A DNA stretch of 64,000 nt from Paludibacter sp. (GTDB lineage: Bacteria > Bacteroidota > Bacteroidia > Bacteroidales > Paludibacteraceae): contig JAQTTH010000013.1 in NCBI GenBank assembly GCA_028710895.1, forward strand, positions 1 to 64,000, given 5' to 3'. Below, piece after piece: positions 18,212 to 27,279 of the stretch. The stretch's first letter is position 1, and each line of letters starts with the position of its first letter. Under the pieces are notes generated by a model. It worked only from the letters and a program-made list of their open reading frames with translations, searched no databases and was not told the origin of the DNA. The translations under genes and the position numbers were made by a program.

Positions 18212-19909
18212 ATGGAAAACAAAAAAATAACAGGTGCTCATGCATTTATGCAGGCACTGGTAGCCGAGGGGGTTGATACCATTTTTGGCTATCCGGGTGG
18301 TGCAATTATGCCCGTTTTCGATGCGCTATATGATTACGATAAAAATATAAATCACATTCTAACCCGTCACGAACAAGGTGCAACACATGCTGCACAAGGT
18401 TATGCACGTGTTTCGGGAAAAGTTGGTGTTGCTTTGGTAACTTCGGGTCCCGCTGCAACAAATGCTGTAACAGGTATTGCTGATGCCATGCTCGATAGTA
18501 CGCCTATGGTAGTTATTACCGGTCAGGTTGGTGCTGCTTTGTTGGGAACCGATGCATTTCAGGAAATTGATGTGGTAGGTATTACCCAACCAATTACGAA
18601 ATGGGCCTATCAAATTCGCCGTCCTGAAGATATTGCCTGGGCTGTAGCTCGTGCTTTTTATATTGCACGCAGCGGTCGTCCCGGACCGGTAGTGTTGGAT
18701 TTTGCTAAAAATGCACAGATTCAGGAAGTTGAATTCGATTATAAACCATGCACGTTTATTCGTAGTTACATTCCGATTCCGGAAGTTCAGCCAACTCAGA
18801 TTGAAGCAGCTGCTGCATTGATTAATGGTGCTAAAAAACCATTTGCATTGGTTGGGCAGGGTGTTATTCTGGCAAATGCTGAAGCTGAATTGAAAGCATT
18901 TTTGGAAAAAGCGGATATTCCCGCTGCCTGGACTCTATTGGGTGCTTCGGCGATGTCGTATGATTTCCCATTAAACAAAGGATTTTTAGGAATGCATGGG
19001 AACGTAGCGCCTAACATGAAAACAAACGAATGTGACGTGCTTATTGCCATTGGTATGCGTTTCGATGACCGTGTAACCGGTGATTTGAAAACCTACGCAA
19101 AACAGGCTAAAGTAATACATTTAGACATTGATGCTGCCGAAATAAATAAAAACGTGATTGCTGATGCACCGGTCTTGGGATCAGCAAAAGATACTTTGCC
19201 GGCATTGACAGCTAAGGTGAATGAAGCAAAACATACGGAATGGATTGCCTCTTTTGAAGAATACCAGAAACAGGAATTTGAAAAAGTAATACAACGTGAA
19301 GTACATCCCGAGTCAGGTGAAATAACCATGGGTGAAGTAATTCATAAAATATCAGAAGCTACCGATAATAAAGCGGTGCTTGTAACTGATGTTGGTCAGA
19401 ACCAAATGATGGCTGCACGTTATTTCAATTATACCGAAACCCGAAGTGTAGTAACTTCCGGTGGTTTGGGAACAATGGGATTTGGTATCCCGGCTGCTAT
19501 GGGAGCTAAAATGGGAGCACCCGAACGTACAGTTTGTATGTTTAGCGGTGACGGTGGTTTTCAAATGACGATTCAGGAATTGGGAACCATTATGCAGGAG
19601 CAAATTGGTGTAAAAATGATTATCTTGAATAATCACTTCCTCGGCATGGTGCGCCAGTGGCAGGAAATGTTCTTCGAAGAACGTTACTCATTTACCGAAA
19701 TGGTTAATCCAGATTTTATTGCTATTGCAAAAGCCTATCGTATTGATGGAACTGAAGTTCATAAACGTGAGGAGCTGGATGCAGCCATTGCAGATATGTT
19801 GAAAGACGACAAACCTTATTTGTTGGTTGTAAATGTTGAGAAAAAAGGCATGGTATTCCCTATGGTTCCAGCCGGTGCTTGTGTTACTAACATTTTATTG
19901 GGAGACTAA
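18212..19909 (+). CDS. ilvB: Acetolactate synthase, catalytic subunit
   Basis: A 565-residue ThDP/FAD enzyme making 2-acetolactate or 2-aceto-2-hydroxybutyrate. The conserved glutamate that activates ThDP is in RHEQGATHAAQGYAR (about residue 51). The ThDP motif begins FSGDGGFQMT (about 445) and ends with LNNHFLGMVRQWQ. Only 3 bp separate it from the regulatory subunit gene. An AT-rich 100-bp spacer with TAATTGACAATTGATAATT repeats separates it from ilvD. Together with ilvN it forms the feedback-controlled holoenzyme. Confidence 0.95.
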   Translation: MENKKITGAHAFMQALVAEGVDTIFGYPGGAIMPVFDALYDYDKNINHILTRHEQGATHAAQGYARVSGKVGVALVTSGPAATNAVTGIADAMLDSTPMVVITGQVGAALLGTDAFQEIDVVGITQPITKWAYQIRRPEDIAWAVARAFYIARSGRPGPVVLDFAKNAQIQEVEFDYKPCTFIRSYIPIPEVQPTQIEAAAALINGAKKPFALVGQGVILANAEAELKAFLEKADIPAAWTLLGASAMSYDFPLNKGFLGMHGNVAPNMKTNECDVLIAIGMRFDDRVTGDLKTYAKQAKVIHLDIDAAEINKNVIADAPVLGSAKDTLPALTAKVNEAKHTEWIASFEEYQKQEFEKVIQREVHPESGEITMGEVIHKISEATDNKAVLVTDVGQNQMMAARYFNYTETRSVVTSGGLGTMGFGIPAAMGAKMGAPERTVCMFSGDGGFQMTIQELGTIMQEQIGVKMIILNNHFLGMVRQWQEMFFEERYSFTEMVNPDFIAIAKAYRIDGTEVHKREELDAAIADMLKDDKPYLLVVNVEKKGMVFPMVPAGACVTNILLGD

Positions 19910-19912
19910 ATC

Positions 19913-20458
19913 ATGGAAACTAAATTATATACCATTACCGTTTTTTCGGAAAATACCGTAGGTTTGTTGGGTCAGATAACCATCATATTCACACGTCGTG
20001 CAATCAATATCGAAACTCTTTCTGTTTCGCCTTCGGCTTTGAAAGGTATTCATAAATTTACTATTACGCTATATGCCACCGAAGATCTTGTTTCTAAAGT
20101 GGTTAAACAAATCGACAAACGGGTTGACATTCTGAAAGCATATTACAATACCGACGAAGATCTGGTATTTCAGGAAATTGCTTTGTATAAAGTAGCTACT
20201 GATAAATTGCTTGAGAAAGGTTCAATTGAAGATCTTATTCGCAAATACCATATTCGTATTTTGGAAATGAACAGCGATTTTGTGGTTTTACAAAAGGCCG
20301 GACATTATGCTGAAACGCAGAAAATGTTTGACGAACTGAGCGAATCAGTAGGTGTATTGCAATTTATACGTTCAGGGCGTGTGGCTATCACCCGCTCCAA
20401 AGTAGAACGATTGAGCGATATGCTTGATGCTATTCAGGATAAATACGGTGATAAATAA
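19913..20458 (+). CDS. ilvN: Acetolactate synthase, regulatory subunit
   Basis: A 181-residue small subunit. The N-terminal ACT domain is clear (LYTITVFSENTVGLLGQITIIF, residues 4-25, then RRAINIETLSVSPS), the site for valine feedback in the family. A C-terminal regulatory domain follows (HIRILEMNSDFVVLQKAG onward). Starts 3 bp after the ilvB stop, so translation is coupled. Length suits the long (IlvH-like) type of small subunit. Confidence 0.93.
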   Translation: METKLYTITVFSENTVGLLGQITIIFTRRAINIETLSVSPSALKGIHKFTITLYATEDLVSKVVKQIDKRVDILKAYYNTDEDLVFQEIALYKVATDKLLEKGSIEDLIRKYHIRILEMNSDFVVLQKAGHYAETQKMFDELSESVGVLQFIRSGRVAITRSKVERLSDMLDAIQDKYGDK

Positions 20459-20478
20459 TTATTGAAACTTCAGGGTTC

Positions 20479-21204
20479 ATGTCTCTAAAGAAAACGTACT
20501 CATTTCAAATTCAGCCACAGGATGTCGACTTTCAGTTTCGCGTCACTATGGCTGCTTTTGCGAATATATTGCTGACAACGGCCGGATATAATGCTGACGA
20601 TAATGGCTTTGGTTTACGCCGCCTGCACGAAATGAATTGTGCCTGGGTGTTGTCTCGCTTGGCTATTGAAATGACACGATTTCCGGAACAGTACGAAAAG
20701 ATTTCGGTTGAAACCTGGGTTGAAGAAGTGGGTCGGGCTAACACAACCCGTAACTTCTGTATTCGCGACGAGAAAGGCGAAATTATTGCAAATGCCTGCT
20801 CGTTTTGGGTGTTTTTCGATATGGAAACCCGTCGTGCAAAAGATCTGTTGACGTTGGAAGGAATTCATGACTTTGCCAACGGTGAGCCAGGTCTGATTGA
20901 AAAACCGATTAAGCTTGGCAGTGTTGACGAAGGCACTGACTATGATGGTTTCAAGGTGAAATATAGCGATATCGACATCAATGGACATGTGAGCAGTATG
21001 CGCTACATTCAATGGATTAGCGATTGTTTTTCGTTGAGTTGTTATCGAAAATGTGCAATAAGCCGCTTCGAAATCAACTATGTACAGGAAATGCTTTTTG
21101 ATGATTTTGTCGAAATCGTAGGGTGTGAACCTGAAAAAGGAGATTTCCGTTTCGAAATACGTAAAGACGACAAGGTTGCCTGTAGGGCAAGAGTCGTATT
21201 TTGA
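20479..21204 (+). CDS. Acyl-ACP thioesterase (double hot-dog)
   Basis: 241 residues of the acyl-ACP thioesterase family, which releases fatty acids from acyl carrier protein. Two hot-dog halves are visible: the first with LLTTAGYNADDNGFGLRRLHEMNCAWVLSRLAIEM, the second with KYSDIDINGHVSSMRYIQW, where D-N-H contribute to the active site. It lies 20 bp after ilvN in the ilv operon, a placement I recall from other Bacteroidales. A plausible link is branched-chain fatty acids made from Val/Leu/Ile-derived keto acids, but that is inference. Confidence 0.85.
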   Translation: MSLKKTYSFQIQPQDVDFQFRVTMAAFANILLTTAGYNADDNGFGLRRLHEMNCAWVLSRLAIEMTRFPEQYEKISVETWVEEVGRANTTRNFCIRDEKGEIIANACSFWVFFDMETRRAKDLLTLEGIHDFANGEPGLIEKPIKLGSVDEGTDYDGFKVKYSDIDINGHVSSMRYIQWISDCFSLSCYRKCAISRFEINYVQEMLFDDFVEIVGCEPEKGDFRFEIRKDDKVACRARVVF

Positions 21205-21208
21205 ATGC

Positions 21209-21246
21209 TAAACTCTCAAAGACTGCAAAGCACATTTGAGAGTTTA
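21209..21246 (+). promoter_or_regulatory. Intercistronic hairpin before ilvC
   Basis: A perfect 12-bp stem, TAAACTCTCAAA (21209-21220) with TTTGAGAGTTTA (21235-21246), loop of 14 nt, 5 bp after the thioesterase stop. There is no T-run, so it is more likely a processing or mRNA-stability element than a strong terminator. Confidence 0.6.
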
Positions 21247-21359
21247 AACAGTAAGAAAACTCATTTGGATACTACTTATTCCAAATGGTTTCAATAGAAA
21301 TAAACAAATAACTAATATAAACCAAATTGGTAACGCTCAACAAAATAAGATAATTATCG

Positions 21360-21367
21360 TATCTTTG
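21360..21367 (+). promoter_or_regulatory. -7 box of a separate ilvC promoter
   Basis: TATCTTTG, a perfect TAnnTTTG match, 26 bp before the ilvC start. No good TTTG at the proper -33 distance. It suggests ilvC can be transcribed apart from the attenuated upstream genes. Confidence 0.5.
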
Positions 21368-21393
21368 TAGGGTTTTAAAAATTAAAGAAGAAA

Positions 21394-22872
21394 ATGGCAA
21401 ATTATTTCAATTCACTACCTCACCGCCTGAAAGTTCAGGAACTTGGAAAATGTGATTTTATGCAAAGCAGCGAATTCGCTGATGGTGTTCAAAAGCTTAT
21501 TGGCAAGAAAATCGTAATCATTGGTTGCGGTGCTCAGGGTTTGGCTCAGGGTCAAAACATGCGCGACAGTGGTTTAGATGTATCTTACGCATTGCGTCAG
21601 GAAGCTATCGATAACAAACGTGCTTCGTATGTAAACGCTACCGAAAACGGCTTTAAAGTTGGTACTTTCGAAGAATTGATTCCTACAGCTGATTTGGTAT
21701 CTAACCTAGCTCCGGACAAACAACATACTTCAGTTGTAAATGCTGTTGTGCCTTTGATGAAACAAGGTGCTACTTTGTCTTATTCACACGGTTTCAATAT
21801 CGTTGAAGAAGGAACTCAAATCCGCAAGGACCTTACTGTTGTAATGATTGCTCCTAAATCGCCTGCTTCTGAAGTACGCGCTGAATACCTTCGTGGTTTC
21901 GGTGTTCCTACGCTTATCGCAGTTCACGCCGACAATAATCCTAACGGCGACGGATTGGAAATTGCTAAAGCATATTGCGTTGGTACAGGTGGTCACAAAG
22001 CCGGTGTATTGTTGTCTTCATTTGTTGCCGAAGTAAAATCAGATTTGATGGGCGAGCAAACTATCCTTTGTGGTTTGTTGCAAACTGGTTCTATTCTTTC
22101 TTTCAACAAAATGGTTGAAAAAGGAATCGATGCCGGTTATGCTTCTAAATTGGTTCAATATGGTTGGGAAGTTATCACCGAAGCATTGAAAATTGGTGGT
22201 ATCACTAACATGATGGATCGTTTGTCGAACCCTGCAAAAATTGCTGCTTTCAACATTTCAGAAGAATTGAAAGAAATTATGCGTCCGTTGTTTATCAAAC
22301 ACATGGATGATATTTTGTCAGGCGAATTTTCCCGTATCATGATGGAAGATTGGGCTGCTGGTGACAAAAACCTATTGTCATGGCGTGCTGCTACAGGCGA
22401 AACTGCATTCGAAAAAACGCCTGCTGGTGACGTTGAAATCTCAGAACAGGAATACTTCGATAACGCTACGTTGATGGTTGCTTTTGTAAAAGCAGGTGTT
22501 GAGTTAGCTTACGAAAGCATGACTTGCTCAGGTATCAAAAACGAATCGGCTTACTACGAGTCATTGCACGAAACTCCACTTATTGCTAACACCATTGCAC
22601 GTAAGAAATTGTTCGAAATGAACCGTGTAATTTCTGATACAGCTGAATACGGTTGCTACTTGTTCGATCACGCTTGTAAACCGCTTTTGGCTGATTTCAT
22701 GACCAAAGTTGATACAAACATTATCGGTAAAAACTTCAACACAGCTGCTAATGCACACGTTGATAACTTCGAATTGGTAAAAGTAAATGCTGCTATCCGT
22801 AACCACTCTATCGAAATTTGTGGAGCTGAATTGCGTGCTGCAATGACTGCCATGAAGAAAATTGTAGAATAA
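21394..22872 (+). CDS. ilvC: Ketol-acid reductoisomerase, class II (long form)
   Basis: A 492-residue NADPH- and Mg-dependent enzyme that isomerises and reduces acetolactate to dihydroxy-isovalerate. The long (E. coli-like) class II form is evident from length, against about 330 for class I. The nucleotide-binding loop [20 protein letters not shown] (residues 34-53) is followed by YALRQ. The C-terminal half contains the duplicated knotted helical domain. Last gene of the ilv cluster; codon use is markedly regular, as in a highly expressed gene. A palindrome and a strong terminator follow. Confidence 0.96.
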   Translation: MANYFNSLPHRLKVQELGKCDFMQSSEFADGVQKLIGKKIVIIGCGAQGLAQGQNMRDSGLDVSYALRQEAIDNKRASYVNATENGFKVGTFEELIPTADLVSNLAPDKQHTSVVNAVVPLMKQGATLSYSHGFNIVEEGTQIRKDLTVVMIAPKSPASEVRAEYLRGFGVPTLIAVHADNNPNGDGLEIAKAYCVGTGGHKAGVLLSSFVAEVKSDLMGEQTILCGLLQTGSILSFNKMVEKGIDAGYASKLVQYGWEVITEALKIGGITNMMDRLSNPAKIAAFNISEELKEIMRPLFIKHMDDILSGEFSRIMMEDWAAGDKNLLSWRAATGETAFEKTPAGDVEISEQEYFDNATLMVAFVKAGVELAYESMTCSGIKNESAYYESLHETPLIANTIARKKLFEMNRVISDTAEYGCYLFDHACKPLLADFMTKVDTNIIGKNFNTAANAHVDNFELVKVNAAIRNHSIEICGAELRAAMTAMKKIVE

Positions 22873-22881
22873 TATATTTGC

Positions 22882-22913
22882 TTGTAGAGGCGCAAGGCTT
22901 TGCGCCTCTACAA
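22882..22913. repeat. REP-like palindrome after ilvC
   Basis: A 14-bp perfect stem, TTGTAGAGGCGCAA with its complement, and a 4-nt loop. No T-run, and a separate terminator follows, so this looks like a mobile palindrome rather than a terminator. The outer half GTAGAG-CGCA matches the palindromes inside the transposase gene at 31108-31365. Confidence 0.75.
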
Positions 22914-22920
22914 TACAATA

Positions 22921-22965
22921 AAACGACAAGAGCTGCTTCCAACCGGAAGCAGCACTTGTCGTTTT
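22921..22965. terminator. Terminator of ilvC, bidirectional with the PAS gene
   Basis: A 20-bp stem with one A-A mismatch (22921-22940 with 22945-22964), loop AACC, then TTTTT. The left side begins with AAAA and the minus-strand PAS gene ends at 22990, so it can serve both directions. The stem contains CAAGAGCTG, also present in the terminator at 27226-27262. Confidence 0.88.
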
Positions 22966-22989
22966 TGAGTGAAATTGATTTTGTCTGAC

Positions 22990-24387
22990 TTATTTTTTTA
23001 TATTGTATTTGGGCTTTTCTCCAGATTTCATTAATAAACTATTTATTTCTTCTTTTAGCTCAATCATTTTGAGTTCCCGGTCGATAGCAATGTTATAATG
23101 CCATTGCAAATCAGCCAGTTTTTTTTCCAACTCTATTTCGTTATTTTTTCGTAAAGTGATATCAGTAACAAATCCTTCGTAGTAGAGCTTATTGCCTTTT
23201 TCGTCGCGAACTAATTTTCCATTTATTGAGACCCAAATTACAGTTTGATCTGTGCGTTTAAACTGACTCTCAAATTCTGATGGTGAGTTTAGTTCATCTA
23301 AAATTGTTGTATATCTGATCCGTTCATTTGGATCGACCCAAACATCGTGGCTGGAATCCACATGGCTTATGATTTCTTCAGGCGAAGCGTAGCCCAGCAG
23401 TTTGGCGAGTGCTTTGTTGCATTGTAGAAATTGACCATCCATTGAAGTCCGAAACATCCCTTCGATTGCATTGTCATAAATATTCCGGTATTTAGCTTCG
23501 CTGTTTTTCAATTCTTCTTCGGTCAGAATTCGTTCGGAAATATCGCGTACAACCCCCATTGTACCTGAAAACTCACCGGCTTGATTATAGATTATCTGAA
23601 CATTCAGCGATGACCAAAACGTTGTACCATCTTTTCTTTTACCCAAACCAGTAAAATCGAGTAACTTTCCTTTTTCGAACAACAGTGAAAGCATTCTATC
23701 CCGGTCATTAAGGTCTGCATATAAATTCACAGTCTGCATGCCAAGCATTTCATCAATGGAATTATATCCGAACATTGGTAATGCCGACGGACTTATTGTC
23801 GTGAGTTTTCCATCCTGATCAGATTCAAAAAATGCATCCTGAAGATTATTGAATATGCCTTGTAGCTTTTCGTTACTCACGGAGAGGTTTTCTTCGATAC
23901 GTCTTCGTTGAGTAATGTCCTTTCCGAATACAGAAATTCCAAAAATCTCATTATCTCTTTTGAGAAGATTGAAACTTAATTCAAGGATATGGTTTCCTGT
24001 AAATAGATGATATTCTTTTGTGAATGGTCCGTTTTTCAATACCTGAGTGTACATTTCTTTCCAGATACTCGTATACTTGTTGAGTGGATGAGAACCTATT
24101 TGGTTGTAACCATGTTTGACTTCTATGCCTGCCTCGTTAAGGAAAAAATCAGAGAATGCTTTATTGAAAGAGAGGAGTCCGAAGTTTTTTGAATCGACAG
24201 ACCATATTAAATCGGAAGTACTATCAACGATGTTATTAGTTAGAATTTTTGCCTCAATAAGTTCTTGTTCAACTAACTCATGCTTTGCAATATCATTATG
24301 ATATGAAGTTTTTAGCATATGATAGGATTTTTGTAATTCTGTGAAATCGGCTGTAAGTTCCTCTTTGGTTTTTTCCGGGTAATTCAT
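22990..24387 (-). CDS. Triple PAS-domain protein without a kinase
   Basis: 465 residues. After an N-terminal coiled region there are three PAS/PAC units (about 45-165, 175-290 and 300-415), with PAC-type motifs such as FGISVFGKDITQRRRIEENL, SGTMGVVRDISERI and YYEGFVTDITLRKNNEIEL. The C-terminus is a coiled coil with IELKEEINSLLMKSGEKPKY, a tail seen on PAS proteins that stop before a histidine kinase. No H-box, ATPase or GGDEF follows, so the protein is a sensor or adaptor lacking an output domain. No membrane segment or ligand-binding Cys/His set recognised. It has its own promoter (TATATTTG at 24470-24477). Confidence 0.83.
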   Translation of the reverse strand: MNYPEKTKEELTADFTELQKSYHMLKTSYHNDIAKHELVEQELIEAKILTNNIVDSTSDLIWSVDSKNFGLLSFNKAFSDFFLNEAGIEVKHGYNQIGSHPLNKYTSIWKEMYTQVLKNGPFTKEYHLFTGNHILELSFNLLKRDNEIFGISVFGKDITQRRRIEENLSVSNEKLQGIFNNLQDAFFESDQDGKLTTISPSALPMFGYNSIDEMLGMQTVNLYADLNDRDRMLSLLFEKGKLLDFTGLGKRKDGTTFWSSLNVQIIYNQAGEFSGTMGVVRDISERILTEEELKNSEAKYRNIYDNAIEGMFRTSMDGQFLQCNKALAKLLGYASPEEIISHVDSSHDVWVDPNERIRYTTILDELNSPSEFESQFKRTDQTVIWVSINGKLVRDEKGNKLYYEGFVTDITLRKNNEIELEKKLADLQWHYNIAIDRELKMIELKEEINSLLMKSGEKPKYNIKK

Positions 24388-24700
24388 TTAAATTTATGAG
24401 ATTGGTTAACAGATGCGTCTGTTTGAATAATTATGTAGGTATGGAATCAATTGTATTAGATTTGCGCTGCAAATATAGGTGTTTATTTCAGGGAAATTTC
24501 AAGGCTCAGATTCTTTTAGGTTAAAGCTTGTAGGTGTGTAGCGTGATTTTTATTAATTCATTTTGCTCATGTAGAATAATGTCAAAAACCTTATTCCAGT
24601 TGTCAAAACGAAGAGTAAAACCGTTTAAACCATTCGTAACTATGCAGGTCTAATCAAACGTTCTAATTAGTAAGTTCAATCCACAGAAAAACACATTTTT
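24388..24700. promoter_or_regulatory. Divergent intergenic region, PAS gene and pectate lyase
   Basis: 313 bp. For the minus strand a TATATTTG box is at 24470-24477 with a TTG about 22 bp further upstream, giving a 5' leader of about 75 nt for the PAS gene. No TAnnTTTG box is apparent for the plus-strand pectate lyase, so it may depend on an activator. No small gene or RNA fold was found. Confidence 0.5.
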
Positions 24701-25951
24701 ATGAAGAAACAACTATTGTTATTATCATTGATTTTTATTGTCGGTTTTGTGTCTGCACAACAACCTGCATTTCCGGGTGCCGACGGTTTTGGTAAAAAAG
24801 CCATTGGTGGCAGAGGCGGAGAAGTATATCACGTTACAAATTTGAATGACTCAGGTGTGGGTTCATTGCGCGATGCCGTTAGTCAGCCTAAACGTACTGT
24901 TGTATTTGATTTAAGCGGCGTTATCAAGCTCGAAAGTAAATTGCAGATTGCCTCTTTTATCACCATTGCCGGGCAAACAGCACCGGGCGATGGTATCGTC
25001 GTTTATGGAAATGGTGTTTCAATGACAGGTTCGAACGATGTAATTATTCGCTACATGCGTTTCAGAGGCAGTGTAAATATGGGCCGTGGTGTTTGTACAC
25101 TCGGGGCCGACAATGCACAGGATATAATTTTCGACCATGTATCGGTTGAGTGGGGCCGCTGGGATAACCTGCATATTAAAGAAAGCAACAATGTTACACT
25201 TCAATATTGCTTGATTGGCGAAGGGATTAATCCGCAAATGTTTGGGGCTTTGCTCGAAAACCCCACCAACCTGACCATTCACCACTGCTTGTGGGTAGAT
25301 AATCAAAGCCGTAACCCCAAAGCCAAGGCAGGGATTGAAATCATCAACAACGTGATTTATAACTGGGGAAGCAACGGGTTGGTTGGCGGACACTCGGCTG
25401 CCGACCATTTTCAGGATATAATCAATAACTATTTCATTGCCGGACCTAATTCGTCGAAAGCATTTATTGGCATGTTCACAGCTACCGATCATGTGTATCA
25501 ACGCGGAAATAAAGTGGATTTGAATAAGGATGCCAAACTTAATGGTATCTTAGCAACCGATTCCGATTTTATAAAAACAACTGCAACGCTCGTTAGCGGT
25601 GCTCAACGTTCAGCCTTGTCGGCAGCAAACATTGAAACTGCCGAAGCAGCTTATAAAACCGTAATAGCCGAGGCTGGCGCTTCGATACATCGCGACGAAA
25701 TTGATAACCGATTGATTGGTTACGTGAAATCGCTCGGCAAAACGGGTCAGGTTATCAAATCGGAAGCAGAGGTAGGAGGGCAGACAGCCATTAAAAGCGT
25801 AACTGCTCCCAGGGACACGGATGGCGACGGAATACCCGATGCATGGGAGAAAAAGCGCAAACTAAACCCCAACGATGCTGCCGACGGAAAATTGATTACT
25901 GCCAGTGGATACAGCAACCTGGAAGAATACGTAAATGACCTTGTAAAATAA
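24701..25951 (+). CDS. Secreted pectate lyase family protein (PL1-like)
   Basis: 416 residues with a signal peptide (cut near VSAQ, residue 19). The mature N-terminus AFPGADGFGKKAIGGRGGEVYHV and the right-handed beta-helix repeats (for example SNDVIIRYMRFR, NVTLQYCLIGEG, NLTIHHCLWVDNQSRNPK, IEIINNVIYNWG) fit the pectate lyase superfamily. The basic RNPK stretch may carry the catalytic Arg, by analogy. The tail DTDGDGIPDAWEKK is a calcium-binding thrombospondin-3-like motif common in Bacteroidota lyases. The start is the only ATG at the signal peptide. It is followed after 7 bp by an oligogalacturonate lyase, so the pair likely cleaves polygalacturonate and then its oligomers. Confidence 0.85.
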   Translation: MKKQLLLLSLIFIVGFVSAQQPAFPGADGFGKKAIGGRGGEVYHVTNLNDSGVGSLRDAVSQPKRTVVFDLSGVIKLESKLQIASFITIAGQTAPGDGIVVYGNGVSMTGSNDVIIRYMRFRGSVNMGRGVCTLGADNAQDIIFDHVSVEWGRWDNLHIKESNNVTLQYCLIGEGINPQMFGALLENPTNLTIHHCLWVDNQSRNPKAKAGIEIINNVIYNWGSNGLVGGHSAADHFQDIINNYFIAGPNSSKAFIGMFTATDHVYQRGNKVDLNKDAKLNGILATDSDFIKTTATLVSGAQRSALSAANIETAEAAYKTVIAEAGASIHRDEIDNRLIGYVKSLGKTGQVIKSEAEVGGQTAIKSVTAPRDTDGDGIPDAWEKKRKLNPNDAADGKLITASGYSNLEEYVNDLVK

Positions 25952-25958
25952 TAATCGT

Positions 25959-27203
25959 ATGAAAAAAGCAATTATAAATCTCAGTATTGTCGCAATAGCC
26001 GTACTTATTTCGGCCGCTTTGCCGGCACAGCAACTGCTGCAAACAGGAGGCAAGAAAATGCCTTTGATGTGGATTGATAAAGACACCCACCATAAAGTGA
26101 TTCGGCTAACACAGCGCGATGGCAACAGCGCGAGTTTCTATTTCCACAACAATCCGTTTGTTGCCGGACAGGGCAACGAAGGCGACCGCATGGTTTTTTA
26201 CGGAAACGATATGTATAAAAGCGACGGAGTGGGTATGCAGTTATTCACAGTGAATCTGTCCGATTTAAAAATTACCCAACTCACCGAAGGCAAAAGGATG
26301 AAACGGGGCGAAATTGTTGCTAAGAAGAATCACGAAGTGTACTATCAAATAAACGATTCCATTTTCAGTACCAATATGGATACGAAGCAAACGCAGTTGG
26401 TGTATGTGTTTCCGGCCGATTTTAAAGCAAGTATTACGTCGCTGAATGCCGACGAAACATTGCTGGGAGGAGCCTGGTCGACAACGGCTGAGAAAACTAT
26501 TTTGCGCGACAATCCGGCTAAGCACGACTACTTTAATAAGATATACGAAGCCAAATTGCCCCGCACCCTGTTCACAATCAACCTGAAAACAAAAGAGCTG
26601 ACAAAATTATTTACCGATACAGCCTGGCTCAACCATGTGCAGTTTTCGCCAACCGACCCTAAGTTGCTGATGTTTTGTCACGAAGGACCCTGGCAAAAAG
26701 TGGATCGTATCTGGACAATCAACATCGATACGAAAGAAATTAAGCTGATGCACAAGCGCACAATGGATAACGAAATTGCCGGTCACGAGTGGTTTAGCCC
26801 CGATGGTAAAACAATTTGGTACGACCTGCAGCTGCCCCGTGGCAAACGATTTCTTGTGTGTGGAACGGATGTAAATACGGGTGAAGAAACAAAATACGAG
26901 TTCGACCGCAATCAGTGGAGTGTGCATTATACCATCTCGCCCGACCAGAAGCTGTTTGCAGGCGATGGAGGCGATACCGTGTCGGTGGCCAATGCACGCG
27001 ATGGGAAATGGATAAACCTGTTTATTCCCGCCGGAAGTCGCTTCAACTACGAGCGCCTTGTGAACATGAAACACCATCAATACAAGCTGGAACCAAACGT
27101 ACATTTTTCGCCCGATCAGAAATGGATAATTTTCAGAGCCAATTTCGAAGGATTCGAAAGCGTGTATGCGGTGGAGATTGCCAAAACGGAAGTGAAGAAA
27201 TAA
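25959..27203 (+). CDS. Oligogalacturonate lyase-like protein (PL22)
   Basis: 414 residues with a signal peptide (cut near PAQQ, residue 24). The repeated blade sequences (for example FSPDGKTIWYDLQ, TISPDQKLFAGDGG, HFSPDQKWIIFRANFEG) fit the seven-bladed propeller of PL22, which splits unsaturated oligogalacturonides. HVQFSPTDPKLLMFCHEGPW and the YKLEPNVHFSP segment contain His residues typical of the metal site. It is cotranscribed with the lyase upstream (7-bp gap). Base composition is visibly more GC-rich than neighbouring genes. No SusC/SusD or sensor gene is present, so this is not a complete polysaccharide utilisation locus. Confidence 0.83.
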   Translation: MKKAIINLSIVAIAVLISAALPAQQLLQTGGKKMPLMWIDKDTHHKVIRLTQRDGNSASFYFHNNPFVAGQGNEGDRMVFYGNDMYKSDGVGMQLFTVNLSDLKITQLTEGKRMKRGEIVAKKNHEVYYQINDSIFSTNMDTKQTQLVYVFPADFKASITSLNADETLLGGAWSTTAEKTILRDNPAKHDYFNKIYEAKLPRTLFTINLKTKELTKLFTDTAWLNHVQFSPTDPKLLMFCHEGPWQKVDRIWTINIDTKEIKLMHKRTMDNEIAGHEWFSPDGKTIWYDLQLPRGKRFLVCGTDVNTGEETKYEFDRNQWSVHYTISPDQKLFAGDGGDTVSVANARDGKWINLFIPAGSRFNYERLVNMKHHQYKLEPNVHFSPDQKWIIFRANFEGFESVYAVEIAKTEVKK

Positions 27204-27225
27204 AAACTGCAATGAATTTAAAAGG

Positions 27226-27262
27226 CAAGAGCTGTTTCCGGGTGGGAACAGCTCTTGTTTCT
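27226..27262. terminator. Terminator between the lyase operon and DUF6261 copy B
   Basis: Stem CAAGAGCTGTTTCC (27226-27239) with GGAACAGCTCTTG (27245-27257), one bulged base, and T-rich sequence following. It is close in sequence to the ilvC terminator stem. Confidence 0.8.
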
Positions 27263-27279
27263 TTTAGGGCAAATTATTC

